NCBI GenBank assembly: GCA_036927565.1
Contig: JAYESD010000004.1
Span: forward strand, 93,438,942 to 93,502,941
Length of the DNA: 64,000 nt
From: Tuctoria greenei
Taxonomy: Eukaryota; Streptophyta; Magnoliopsida; Poales; Poaceae
Direction: 5' to 3'
Made by a program: the position numbers and the translations under genes. The notes below the pieces were generated by a model, which did no database searches, was not told the origin of the DNA, and saw nothing but the letters and a program-made list of their open reading frames with translations. Numbering within the stretch: the first letter of the stretch is position 1; every line of letters starts with the position of its first letter. Below, piece by piece: positions 1 through 10,619 of this stretch.

Positions 1-373
1 CAAGAGATCAAGGAAAGGACCCGAGAAGGGAGAGAATTCAGATTTGATGAGAATGGACATGGTACCTTATGGCTTGGAAAAAGGTTTGTCGTGCCTAACA
101 TGAAGCATATCTGGGAGACAATACTAAAGGAGACACATGACTCGCCATACTCAATTCACCTCGGTTGTACAAAGATGTACAAGGACTTGAAGACATGTTA
201 TTGGTGGGCCAACATGAAAAATGACATAGCTGAATATGTAGCATTGTGTGATGTGTGCCAAAGAGTGAAGGCGGAACATCAAAGACCATCTAAATTGTTG
301 CAGCCATTGCAGATTCCAGAATGGAAGTGGAAGAAATTGGAATGGACTTCATAGTTGGTTTACCATGAACTCA
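1..373 (+). pseudogene. Integrase N-terminal zinc-binding (H2C2) region of Tekay-like pol
   Basis: Frame 1 reads through an integrase zinc-binding domain. A His-rich segment around HDSPYSIHLG and the pair CDVCQRVKAEH give the HHCC zinc ligands typical of Ty3/gypsy integrases. The domain helps integrase bind the ends of the retrotransposon cDNA in the nucleus. Near position 335 a one-base shift moves the start of the catalytic core (GMDFIVGLP) into the next frame. The following codon is TGA where the family usually has Arg (CGA to TGA, a C-to-T change). The frame is then cut by the insert at 374. The rest of the domain resumes at 4156. Confidence 0.85.
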
Positions 374-3300
374 TGTGAGGACCGGGTCCACACATTCCAG
401 GAATCGCAGAGGGTGGTGCCGTGCGATGCGGCAACCAACAACACACACAAAAATAATATGACAAAATACAAAGTTTTATTTATATAAATAGCGAAAGTCT
501 TTTACAATACTTAATATACAGTGGAAGATAATATTCATAGCCATACTCTCAGTCTAGCTATGCAAAAGTGCAACCGTCCAGCCCGGGGACACTACACACT
601 AGCCACACACAAGATTACTATGGCGTGCAGGGCTCCCATTCGGCGGTATACCCCAACGGGGGCACCTCCTCATCCTCCGGCCCTTCCTCATATGTCTCAC
701 CTGCAAACAACTTAATATAGCAACCTTGAGCACAAAGGCTCAGCAAGACTTAACCGTCTCACCTAAACATGGAACTCTATATGTATGGATACTTAACATA
801 GGAATAGATATAGCAGTAAATCACTCGCATATAAATTGATAATCATTTTAAAAGTTAATAGCAGCAGCTTAATTGTTTCAGAACAGTAACTTTAATGAGC
901 CTAATCTATAGCAAACATAGTGGCAAAACAATTATATTTCAATACATCGTATTCTCCTGACTTCTTTAGTATTTACTACGTCACAACACAGTGAACAAGT
1001 GGTACTCAAATAACCACGAGGGATGGTGATTGAAATCAGGACACACCCGAATAACACGTCACGTACACCCGTTCCTAAGGAGTGTGTCGTGCTCTTCACC
1101 ACGTCATACGCAGCCACCTTTCACAAGAGAACTCAAATGCCGAACCAGTGCCACCATCGCGGGCATAAGGTTCCCACACGGAGCGCGTCTGTCCCCACCG
1201 ATGAATTTACACCTTACTACCCTCAGCTCACCCCTATCGACCATGGGCTATGCCTCGACATCCAAGTTATCAAGTTACATCGATTTTCTGGGTTCCATAT
1301 GCCCAGCATGCATCCGGTACTGTTCAAACTTGTCCAGCAGGGCCGCACATGGATCGGTCCTCAATATACACAAGCAGGGCTACGCACGTGAGACCACGTC
1401 TCACTGCATCCTACTCGGTGATCGGTCTCAAGTTAACATTTCTAAACCATTCTTTGTTTCAATTCATCCCGTGTGATAAAATCCTATCTCTCGAGTTGAT
1501 TCCAACTTAGATTTCTACCGGATTCCTATAAACATTAGCATGGTATTGTCTACTCGTCAAGCTCTAGACCTACCCAATACTCCATGGGATTTGTGGGTCA
1601 TGAAAATGGAGTAACAAGCACCTTAGCCCTAAATTCATCCTAGACATAGGTGATACAAATAAAAATTTGAAATAGCACTTAAATGAAAACCGTGGCTTGC
1701 CTGGCTGCGAGTCAGAGGGGAAGTTAGCTTCTGGAAGCAGAGTCTCCAAGGGCTCCGGGTCCTCCTCGATCTCGGTCACTATATGATATGCAATATACAA
1801 AGTACATAAGTGATATAGAAACTATCGAAAAGATCTTATAAATACTTATCATGTATGTAAACGATTTTTATTGGCTTTGATATTTTTACAGTGGACACTA
1901 GGATCTATGTGGAAGATCTGGACCAAAAAATGGAGATGTTCAAGGAATCTTGTTGTCTCTAAAATTCCAACAAGAAAAAGGCTTCTCTGAATTTTGGTTG
2001 TAATTCTGGACCTTGGTCATGGCTAAAGGTAGATGATAATCATAGAGGGGGTCTCACTGGTTCTGGGAAAATTTGTTTCACATTTTTCTGAGCTTCCTAC
2101 AGGGAAAATTTGATTTTACATGTTTGGGGAAAAAGCTAAACATGGTTCTGTACTTTTCTTAATTTTTTACTACATAGAGATTTGGAACACTGATCAACAT
2201 AGTAAATGAAGTCCAATGATCTTGAAATTTTACTGGAGATCAAGTGAACTTTGGCGAGTTTCCTGAATAAAATTGGGAATTTTCCAATTAGCAGAATAGG
2301 AGTAATTAATTTCCCAAGCAGTTAGCTCAAAGGAATTAATTATAAAAATTATGGGAGTTTCATGTCTAACAAATTGCACCAATGCAAAGTTTGGGAAAAT
2401 ATGAGTCTACCAGAATTTATTTGGAAAGTTTTGAGTAAATCTACCCGGAGTAATTGATTTTCAAAGTTGGGATGAAATCTGGAATTATTTTCCAATTGGA
2501 AAGTTTAAATAAATCGGTACAGCCCCACTCATTTAAAATGGGCCAATCAGAGATGGGCCGCACCGAGGGCCACGGGGTTAACTCGCGTAGCCGCCCGATC
2601 TGCGCGGGGGAAATATGTTGCTGACAAGCGGGGCCCACCGACCTTCGTCTTCCTCGCGCCGCAGGCGGCGCTCCTCGTCGGAGCAGCGGCGGCGCGCGCC
2701 GGTACCTCTCCGTCGACCTCCTCTCGGCCCCGTCTTGACCGCCTAACCCTAAAATCGACCGCGCAAGATGATGGCGGGGTCCAATCGTGGCAATGACGGC
2801 CGGAGATGGCGGCGCGATGACGGCGGCGGAGCTAGGGTTTCAGCGATGGCCGGAATTGCTCGGGAATGGCTCAAACACCTCGGAAAAAGGTGGGGAAGAT
2901 TCCTGGGATCATGAGGAAGGTTACTAGGTGGTGTAAACGATGTGGAATAGTCGGCAAAGTTGCCTTCGATGGTGAATCGCGGCGCTTTTCAACGGCGGCG
3001 GGAAAAACTTGAATAGCTCGGTCTTTACTCGATGGTTTCCACTGATTCTTGGCAGAGGGGTGCGCTAGGCGATTGTGAGCATACTACATCACTGGATTAG
3101 AAAAAGTATGCACATAGAAACAGAATTGAATGGACGATCCAAACCCGATGCTCGGTTTTGCCATGGGAGACATGGGAAATACCAACTCTATACACTATGA
3201 CAAGCTGCCAAAATTTGCAGGCATATCCGGTGATCAAATACGCACCACTTTTATGTTTGTGTGCGGCTTTGAGAAGGTCTTCTTTGTCCTGGCATCGTTG

Positions 3301-4155
3301 AACAGAGAGGGGGCGACCGTCGGCTTCAACGGTGGACTTCCGCGGCGCATCAAAATACACCGCAACCAATCGAGGAATCAAGGAACTACTTGATGGAGAT
3401 GATAGAGGGAGAAGTTTTCTTTACTTTTGCTGTTGGGAGGATGGAGAGACTCGGTCGAATTCTTGAGCTATTCAGTGGACAGAGGGGCGAGGTGGTGCGC
3501 TCAGAAGGGAAGAATAGAGGAGGCCGCCGATGCTTTTCCACTCGGTGCAGGGGCGTAGATATAGAGAGGAAGAGGTGTAGGGAGCACACCATGAAGCGGG
3601 CAGGCGACCAGCTCGATGGAGCCGTGCATGGAGTGCGGTGTCCAGCGGGGCAGCACCGGAAAACGGCGTGCATAGCACTACCGTAGATGTCACACTGACC
3701 AGTGGGTCCCACTGCCCCCCTTAAGCCTATCCTCACTGGAACTTCAATTCCCCTACCAAACTTGATCCAAAAATCCTAGATTTTTGTGGAGAGGCCAATT
3801 TAAATATGGAGATTCAGATTCTGAAATTGGATTTCAAATTTGGACAGGTGTCATGTGAAATTCAAATTCAAATTTGAACTTGACTAGAATTCAATGTACC
3901 CATTGAATTAAATAGAATTAATGCTCCAAATATTATGAAAATTTGCAGGGGTACTATTTGGAATATTTGGAAGCTAATGGTGAATTCAAATTTTTATTTT
4001 GGCAAAGTTTGAACATGAGCTAAATTTGAATTTATGAATTCCCTTCTATTGAAGTTTGAATTGGTTTAATTTCCCAATTGCCATTTGATTTCTTTTCCCC
4101 ATTCAAATTTTAAATCTCCTATATGAACTTTGTACCTTGAATTTAGGGCTTTTAC
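374..4155 (-). mobile_element. 3.8 kb solo-LTR-like insertion inside the Tekay integrase
   Basis: The segment begins TGTGAGG and ends TTTTACA, so it has TG..CA ends with a TGT..ACA inverted terminal match. It is flanked on both sides by AACTCA (368-373 and 4156-4161). Removing it restores the integrase reading across the junction. No gag, pol, primer site or polypurine tract is seen inside, so a solo LTR fits best. Minus orientation is suggested by the minus-strand 3' end (GGACCCGGTCCTCACA) and by AATAAA-like and TATA-like strings near 475-490 when read on minus. A GC-rich stretch lies at 2550-3010. Short open frames inside show no recognisable domain. A non-autonomous element is the alternative. 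Confidence 0.65.
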
Positions 4156-5200
4156 AACTCAGTCCGGTTATGATTCCATATGGGTAATTGTGGATCGGTT
4201 AACTAAGGCAGCTCACTTTATTCCCGTCAAAAACACCTTTAATGGAGAGAAATTGGCGGAACTGTATATGGGAAGAATAGTATGTTTGCATGGAGTTCCA
4301 AAGAGGATAGTGTCGGATAGAGGTTCTCAATTTACCTCCAGGTTTTAGCAAAAATTGCATGAAGCTTTGGGTACAAGGTTGAATTTCAGTTCAGCATATC
4401 ACCCTCAATCGGATGGACAAACTGAGAGGACCAATCAGATTTTAGAGGATATGTTAAGAGCTTGTGCTTTGAAGTATGGGAAAAATTAGGACAAGAGCTT
4501 GCCATATTCAAAATTTTCATACAACAATAGTTACCAAGCAACCTTGAAAATGTCACCCTATGAAGCGTTATAAGGGAGGAAGTGTAGGACACCTTTGTTC
4601 TGGAATGAGACAGGAGAAAATCAAGTATTTGGACCGAATATGTTGCAAGAAGCGGAGAAAAAAGTCCAGATTATTTGTGAAAACTTGAGGGCTGCTCAAT
4701 CAAGGCAAAAAGGCTATGCGGACAATAGGAGAAGAAAACTAGCCTTCGAAGTGGGAGACTTCGTATATCTCGAAGTGTCACCAATGAGAGGTCATAAGAG
4801 GTTTAATATTAGAGGCAATCTAGCACCTCGATACATTGGGCCATTCAAGATTTTGGACAAAAGAGGAGAAGTGGCATATAAGTTGGAGATGCCAGCACAT
4901 CTATCGGATGTTCATGACGTGTTTAATGTTTCATAGCTCAAGAAGTGTTTAAGGGTACCGGAAGAACAAGTGCCAATGGAAGAATTTGAACTAGACGCGG
5001 ATTTGACTTATGTCGAGCAACCGGTCAAGATCTTGGAAACCAAGAAGAGTGTCACAAGAAACAAGATTATTAGATGGTGTAAAGTTCAATGCAGGCATCA
5101 CCAAGAATCGGAGGCAACTTGGGAGATGGAAGATGATCTCAAGAGGGATTTTCCCTATCTATTTCCTTCTACGTCAAATCTCGAGGGCGGGATTCACATT
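4156..5200 (+). pseudogene. Integrase catalytic core and chromodomain-like tail of Tekay-like pol
   Basis: This continues the integrase broken at 373. Recognisable blocks are SIWVIVDRLTKAAHF (start of the rve core), IVSDRGSQFTSRF (second catalytic Asp) and SAYHPQSDGQTERTNQ (catalytic Glu region). The GPFKILDKRGEVAYKLEMP block (about 4840-4890) is the C-terminal DNA-binding part. A tail at 5015-5160 (PVKILETKKSV...WEMEDDLKRDFPYLF) matches the chromodomain-like module of the Tekay clade, which is thought to direct integration to heterochromatin. In-frame stops occur after FTSRF (about 4346), after KYGKN (about 4486), after PYEAL (about 4571) and after FNVS (about 4934). At least three fit Trp or Gln codons hit by C-to-T or G-to-A changes. 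Confidence 0.85.
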
Positions 5201-5213
5201 AAGGGGGGTAGGT
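5201..5213 (+). other. Polypurine tract of the Tekay-like element
   Basis: AAGGGGGGTAGG lies immediately before the LTR start TGTAAC at 5215. This is the expected position for the primer of plus-strand DNA synthesis. Confidence 0.7.
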
Positions 5214-5344
5214 TTGTAACAGCCTCATTTTCATGCATCATGTATTTCATAAGTTCATATACATGTTTAACATTAATCCACATAAAAAGAAATAAGTTTA
5301 AAATGAATTTAGAAGCAAAACACACTCAAAAGTTCTGGGAAGTG

Positions 5345-5713
5345 CAGACTAGTCCGATTTTGGTGCGGACTAGTCCGATTTCTTTCTAACCTCGCTCGGA
5401 CATGTCCGTTTTTGTGCGGACTATTCCGGTTTTCGCCTCTGGATAGTTTTGGACTTCTCCAGTCTATTGCGGACTAGTTCGGTATTCCAAATTCCTTGGA
5501 AATTTTGCTAAGTCACAGGACTTGTTTGGACTTGTCCAGTATTCCAGCGGACTTGTACGTTTTTCCTCTGACTAAAATTGGACTTGTCTGGTTTTGGCCA
5601 GACTTGTCTAATTTTCACCTGACCAAGTTCGGACTTGTCTGATATAGTCCGAACTTGTCGTTTTTTGCCTCTGTCAACCTTTGGACTAGTCCGGCCCTTT
5701 TTGGACTTGTCTG
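5345..5713 (+). repeat. Paired-palindrome array in the Tekay LTR (about 52-bp period)
   Basis: Fourteen variants of a 12-bp palindrome (GGACTAGTCC or GGACTTGTCC core) occur as seven pairs. Pair starts are 5345, 5397, 5450, 5527, 5579, 5630 and 5682. The second member of each pair starts 20-21 bp later. Successive pairs are 52, 53, 77, 52, 51 and 52 bp apart. The array lies about 170 bp upstream of the LTR TATA box. Its role is unknown; a regulatory site cluster is inferred from its position. Confidence 0.85.
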
Positions 5714-5882
5714 GTAAATCGTGATTCCGAGTTGATCTTTTGTTACACAACTTGTTTTTGGATTTTACCTTAAGTGGGCCTAAGGACATCGTGTCTAATT
5801 CATTTTGGAGCCCATGTGGGATCCCACACCGGCCTCCACCCACCCCAAACTCATTTTTTATTGAAACCCTAGCCTCCACCTC

Positions 5883-5890
5883 TATATAAA
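5883..5890 (+). promoter_or_regulatory. TATA box of the Tekay LTR
   Basis: TATATAAA sits in CCTCTATATAAACTACCCC, with CA-rich leader-like sequence downstream. This is where an LTR promoter is expected. Confidence 0.6.
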
Positions 5891-8043
5891 CTACCCCACC
5901 CCTCCACCTTGCATCCTTTTGCCTCAATTGAAGACCACCAAACCTAGTTTGTGGAGAGCCACCACCAAGGAGGGAGAAGGAGATCCCCAGCAAGAAGAAG
6001 AAGAGAAGGAACTTAAATAGAATCAATATCTCCATCAAAAGTTTCATTCTTCATCAAGAATCCTCCATCAACATCTCATCAACCCTAGATCATCAAGATC
6101 CAAGTGTTGCCTCCAAAACACTTGATCCATTGGAGTTGTAAACACCTGGTATACCTTCTACTCTCTATTTCTCACGTAAATTCAACCTCATTCCTTCGAT
6201 TTCACGTTGATCTAGAAAACCCTAGTTCGCTGTTCCTACGAAGGGCGGACTAGTCCGATTTTGCAATCGTTTTTCTGCTGAACTAATTCTAAATGGTTTT
6301 GAATTAATTCCAAAGCTGTATAAACTTGTCAGAAGATATTAGAATTAGTTAGTAAGCATTGAAAGCAACTCATTAACAAGTTTTACTTCGCATTTGCATT
6401 AATCATGCATGTCATGTCATATTGAGTAACATATGAGCATCTATTGATTGTGATTATTGTTTTGTATGTTCGTTGCGCGGATTAGACAGTTTTGTGCTAG
6501 AGGGTGCTACGGAGGGTCTCCAACACCAGGAGTTTTGAAGTCTTTGATCCCAATCGAGCCCAAGAACAAGGCAAGTGTCCTTGAACATATTGATCCTGTT
6601 TCAACAATAAATGTTTTATTTGCAAAACTACATGCTTGTGTCAATCTGAATGGAATCCTATGATAGGAAGTTCACTAGATTTGTTTAACCACCCTTGTAA
6701 GCTGGAATTCATGGTATAGAGTCAGGAAAGGCTTTTTACCTTTTCCTTCGCTTAATTAATTGGGATGGGAGTACAACTATACTATTTAATTATGCATTAA
6801 TAAGATTATGTTTAATATGAACTGGTTAATATGACATGGTTATGGGTGATTTAAGCAAGCATGGTATGTGGATGGGTTTGATTTTATGGTGATTTGGCTT
6901 GCTTTAGATCTAAGGACCAGTTCGTAGAGCGACCATCTAGGATTTACAGTGCCACCACGAGGCCAAGTATGGGTTCGACGTAGCTGATTAATTAGTATAT
7001 TGCTAGTATTGAGCGGATCATTTGGCGCACCGGGGAAGGGGAGTCCGATTGGTTTTGGATATGGTTGGCGGGACTCCCTGGGATCCGAATGGCACAAGAG
7101 GGGGCCCTTGGTTGAAGATGTGCTTAGTTGGAGACATCGCCACCGGTGAAGCCTCAGTGGGTCCGTACATGCTAAAAGTCCCTTTATAAAAGCTATTTTG
7201 TGATCTCTTGGCCACCCACCAACGGAAGTGTGAGATAGAATAATTGAGATTCTAGTCATCAAAAGGTGATGAAATTACAAACACGTGGATAAAGTGGTAC
7301 AGCCTGTACAGAGTGTCTAAAAACTATCATGATAGCCGTGCTCCTGGTTATGAGCAACCTGGACCCTCACATGATTAAAGGGAAACTTGGGACTTGGGAT
7401 GGTTATGGTTTGGTACTGGTTATGGATGGTATTATGGTTTATGGCAATGGATATGGTTAATGGTAATGAGAAATCTGGCATAATAGTGATGGATATGGAA
7501 TATGGACTAGTACTTTGTTATTACTTATGGTTTATGATGGGTTTACTTCACATACATATAATATATTGCTTTTCAAATGTTTTGATGTACTTTTCAGCAC
7601 TTAGCATCTACTATATTCGTCATTTGTATCAGCTACATGTCATACTTTTCACACTTGCCGAGTACGACCTGTACTCACCCTTGCAATTCCCCCACGAAAG
7701 TTGCAAGTCATAATTGGGAGTATAACGATGATAATGCGGAGTTCTAGGTCATGTTTGCCGTCAGCTTTGCTTGTGGTGTTGATTGGAGCTGCGCTACCCT
7801 ATTTGCTTAGCTGCTTGTTTGCTCATTTAGATGATTTCCGCTGCATTAGTTTAAACTTGTCATTAATGTTCATTAGAGCTTGTATTTGAGGATTATTCAA
7901 AATTCTATAATAAAGTTGTTAATTAATCTTGTTCTATGGTAATTTTTTGTATATCCTTTTGTGAATACACTCGTGTATGTGTGTTGAATGTCCTGGGCTC
8001 ACATATGCGTTCACATGGTTCATTATCAGAAACGGGTGTCACA

Positions 8044-9421
8044 CAAGGCTAGATAGAAGCAAAGCAATCTTCAAGTCGAGTGGCTAGGTTGATCTTGGTA
8101 AGGTTCTAGCAAGGATGGATAAATGATTATTGGAGTAGTGTGTCACACACAAGAGCATTCTATCCTAAGGGGACAAATGAGGTGAAGAGGGACTAGGCTA
8201 AGGTTTAGGTAGAGGCTCCTATGATGCTTCTAATGTACATATACATAGCCTAAGTTAGTTACTAATGATCATGTTAATTATGAATCCTCATATTGAGTGG
8301 GTTAACACATCGGGCACGGATTTACCCCTAGCAATACTAGGATGACTCCCGCTAAGAGCGTGTGGCATAGCCGAACGTGGAGGATTACAATGTACAGATA
8401 GGACTATCACCACCTAATGCCTACCTCTTCAATCCATGGGTCTACGAGACATTCGACGCTACTCTCTATCCTAGCACCATGCTAGCATATTAAGTAATTA
8501 CCTTAAGAGCCTAGGCACAAGATACCCTAAGGCAATGAACTAAATCATCATTGAATCAATGTTAATTCATAGTATAAGTGATTCATGTTAACATAATCAT
8601 GTCATATCTAATTAGACTATAGTGGGGGTTTGTAGTGTTTAGATGATATAATGATAATGGTATAGCATAATCATAACTACTACTCCTACCACATACATGG
8701 AATACACAATCAAACAAGAAATGCTTCACCCAAGTATATGAACAATAGAAGACAAAAGATAACATCTTTATTAACAATAAAGTCACAAATACAAATAGGA
8801 ATATGAGAACCATATCTTTCCCAATTAGAAATTGGGAAGAGACTCCTTCTATTCCTCTCCTACTTGGACTATGGACTAGAGACTCTCCTCTCTACAGCCT
8901 ATACTCCTCTAAACCTATGGAGAGTAGTGGATACAATGGATGAATACTCAAGTGGTGTGTGTTGAACTGAGGGGCGAGGGGTCCTATTTATAGCTTGGAT
9001 AAGGGTCGGTTCCCGTCACCAAAAGCGCGCAAATCAGTCACCCATGACTTCTTCAAGCCAGGAGGAGCCAACATGTGGCATTTGAACGGGTTTGGAGCCA
9101 CTCCCTAGTCGGCCGACTAGGGGATGTCGGCCGACCTGGTCTCAGCCCCGTGGGGGCTGTGCTTCCTCCAGGTCTCTACCAGGTGGGTCCCATTGACATT
9201 TGTTGGTTCTACACCAATGGATGGCCTCAGATACTTCTGTTTGTGGACCATTTGACCCATGTGGTGCCACATGTCGTCGCTCGATTGGCTGAAATGATAT
9301 TTTATATGATCCATCCCCTTGTTTCACTTCAATTATGCATAAAATCCATCCAGATACAAGTGGAAATAGGTTAACTAAAAAGGTGATGTGTGCAAGAAAT
9401 CATATATAACAGCTGTCAACA
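8044..9421 (-). mobile_element. Unclassified LTR-like segment F, host of the Tekay insertion
   Basis: Read on minus, this stretch begins TGTTGACAGCTG at 9421, exactly where the copia E gag stops being recognisable. It carries a TATA box (CTATAAATAG, complement of 8984-8993). No coding domain is visible. The left end is missing because the Tekay 3' LTR abuts it at 8043, so the rest of F should lie left of the window. The simplest reading is an LTR element inserted into copia E and later hit by Tekay. The family is not recognised. Confidence 0.5.
8984..8993 (-). promoter_or_regulatory. TATA-box-like site in segment F
   Basis: The complement reads CTATAAATAG inside the minus-strand LTR-like segment. 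It supports the LTR interpretation and the minus orientation. Confidence 0.4.
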
Positions 9422-10619
9422 ACCATGAAGTGACCGTACTCGCCACAGTTGTAGCAGTTACGCCAAGCCTTGGATTTTCCTTTCTCTTTGCTCTTCCCTT
9501 CACTCGAGTTGCTGCCCTTCCTTCTTCTCATCATGCGCTTGAATTTCTTGATGAAGAGTGCCATCTCTTCATCATTCAAATTAGTGCTCACATCACTTGT
9601 GTCTTCTTCATCTTGTGCTTCACGAGCTTCCTTTCCTTTAGGCTTGCAAGTTGCTTTGAGAGCAACTTCCTTCTTCTTTGAGGAGGTAAGTTTAGCTAAG
9701 TCTTTGACGTATTGGGCCTCCTTCTCTATCATCTCATGGTTGATAATCTTCCCCAATAGTTCATCCGAAGTCATTTTGTGAGATCCCAGGCTTTCTCGGA
9801 TCATGGAGCATAAGGTGACATTTCTTGGCATAAAAGCTCTAATCATTCTTTTGACCACTTCATGGTCAGTCCACTTTTTGCTTCCATAGGCGCGGATCTT
9901 GTTGATAAGCGCCTTCATTTGGTTGTACATGTCTTGAGTTGATTCACCCTCTTCAATGGCAAACCTCTCCAATTCTCCTTCAAGCATTTCAATTTTTGCT
10001 TCTTGAACTGACCGATTTCCTTCATGTGCGGTCTTGAGTGTATCCCAAATGTCCTTGGAACTTTCTAGTCCCTCAATCTCAGTCAACTCTTCTTTGCTCA
10101 GAGATGACATGATCACTGCAGCAGCTTGTGCATTATGGTGAATTTCTTGTTCTTGCTCCAGAGTGAGTTCATAGTCTGTATCCGGGATATCTACACCTGT
10201 GCACACAATATGCCAAAGACTGGGGTTCAGGGAGATTAAATGCATTTTCATGTTGTACTTTCACATGGTATAATCATTTCCGTTGAACTGCAGAGGTTTT
10301 CCCATGGGAATGGAAAGATAATGATTATTGGAATTGAGATGATTGTAATTGTAAGGATATCGGGAGTAGTCATGATGACCACTTCCCGTCGTCTTCTCAT
10401 ATCCTTTTCCTTTTGGGCTTACGCGTTTCTTCCTCGGAAGTGCCTTGAGTTGATGCACTTCTTCATCATCATGTTGATTTTCCCTAAGTGCATCGAAGGC
10501 TTTTGTATCTTGTTCTTCTTCGGTGTTGAGCACCATCGGGATCTCATTGTTCTTGTCACAGGCCATTGATCACTCTAAGCAGTAAGTCTTGTAGATGGAG
10601 AACCTGCTCTAATACCAAT
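9422..10619 (-). pseudogene. Gag of copia element E (SIRE/Maximus-like), truncated
   Basis: Minus-strand frames starting near 10566 encode a Ty1/copia Gag. Early blocks are PLQFNGNDYTM and MKMHLISLNPSLWHIVCTG. Next is the helical UBN2-type capsid region (EIWDTLKTAHEG-like, then MIRAFMPRNVTLCSMIRES, DELLGKIINHEM). A Lys-rich stretch leads to the zinc knuckle CYNCGEYGH. The frame is lost inside the knuckle at 9421, where segment F begins, so protease, integrase and RT are absent. A TGA at about 10258 replaces the Trp found at the matching place in element D (DYSMWRQ), a G-to-A change. Gag would package element RNA into cytoplasmic particles. The protein is clearly related to D's Gag but well diverged. 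Confidence 0.85.
10606..10617 (-). other. Primer binding site of copia E (initiator-Met tRNA type)
   Basis: The complement reads TGGTATTAGAGC, one mismatch from the plant initiator tRNA-Met primer TGGTATCAGAGC. It lies two bases from the LTR edge at 10620. Confidence 0.7.

Larger units (their letters stand above)
1..8043 (+). mobile_element. Ty3/gypsy Tekay/Del-like retrotransposon, 3' part, split by an insertion
   Basis: The window opens inside the integrase of a chromovirus-type LTR retrotransposon. The integrase zinc-finger part (1-373) and catalytic part (4156-5200) read on plus and are separated by a foreign insert at 374-4155. After the coding part come a polypurine tract (5201-5213) and a 2.8 kb 3' LTR (5215-8043) that starts TGTAAC and ends TGTCACA. 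Gag, protease, RT, the 5' LTR and one copy of the target-site duplication lie left of the window. The base string just after the LTR is CAAGG. The Tekay/Del assignment rests on the integrase followed by a chromodomain-like tail and on the TGTAACA-type LTR start. Several stops and a frameshift make this copy inactive. Confidence 0.8.
5215..8043 (+). repeat. 3' LTR of the Tekay-like element
   Basis: It starts TGTAACAGCC right after the polypurine tract and ends GGGTGTCACA, giving TG..CA ends and a 2829-bp LTR, large but usual for this clade. It holds the palindrome-pair array at 5345-5713 and a TATA box at 5883. No protein domain is seen. The partner LTR is outside the window, so its age cannot be estimated. 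Confidence 0.75.

Noticed and set aside
1023..1476. Two overlapping frames of 122 and 148 codons inside the solo-LTR-like insert
   Set aside because: No recognisable domain, overlapping in different frames, and inside an LTR-like sequence.
5508..6047. 179-codon minus frame in the Tekay LTR
   Set aside because: It runs through the palindrome array and LTR promoter region and has no domain.
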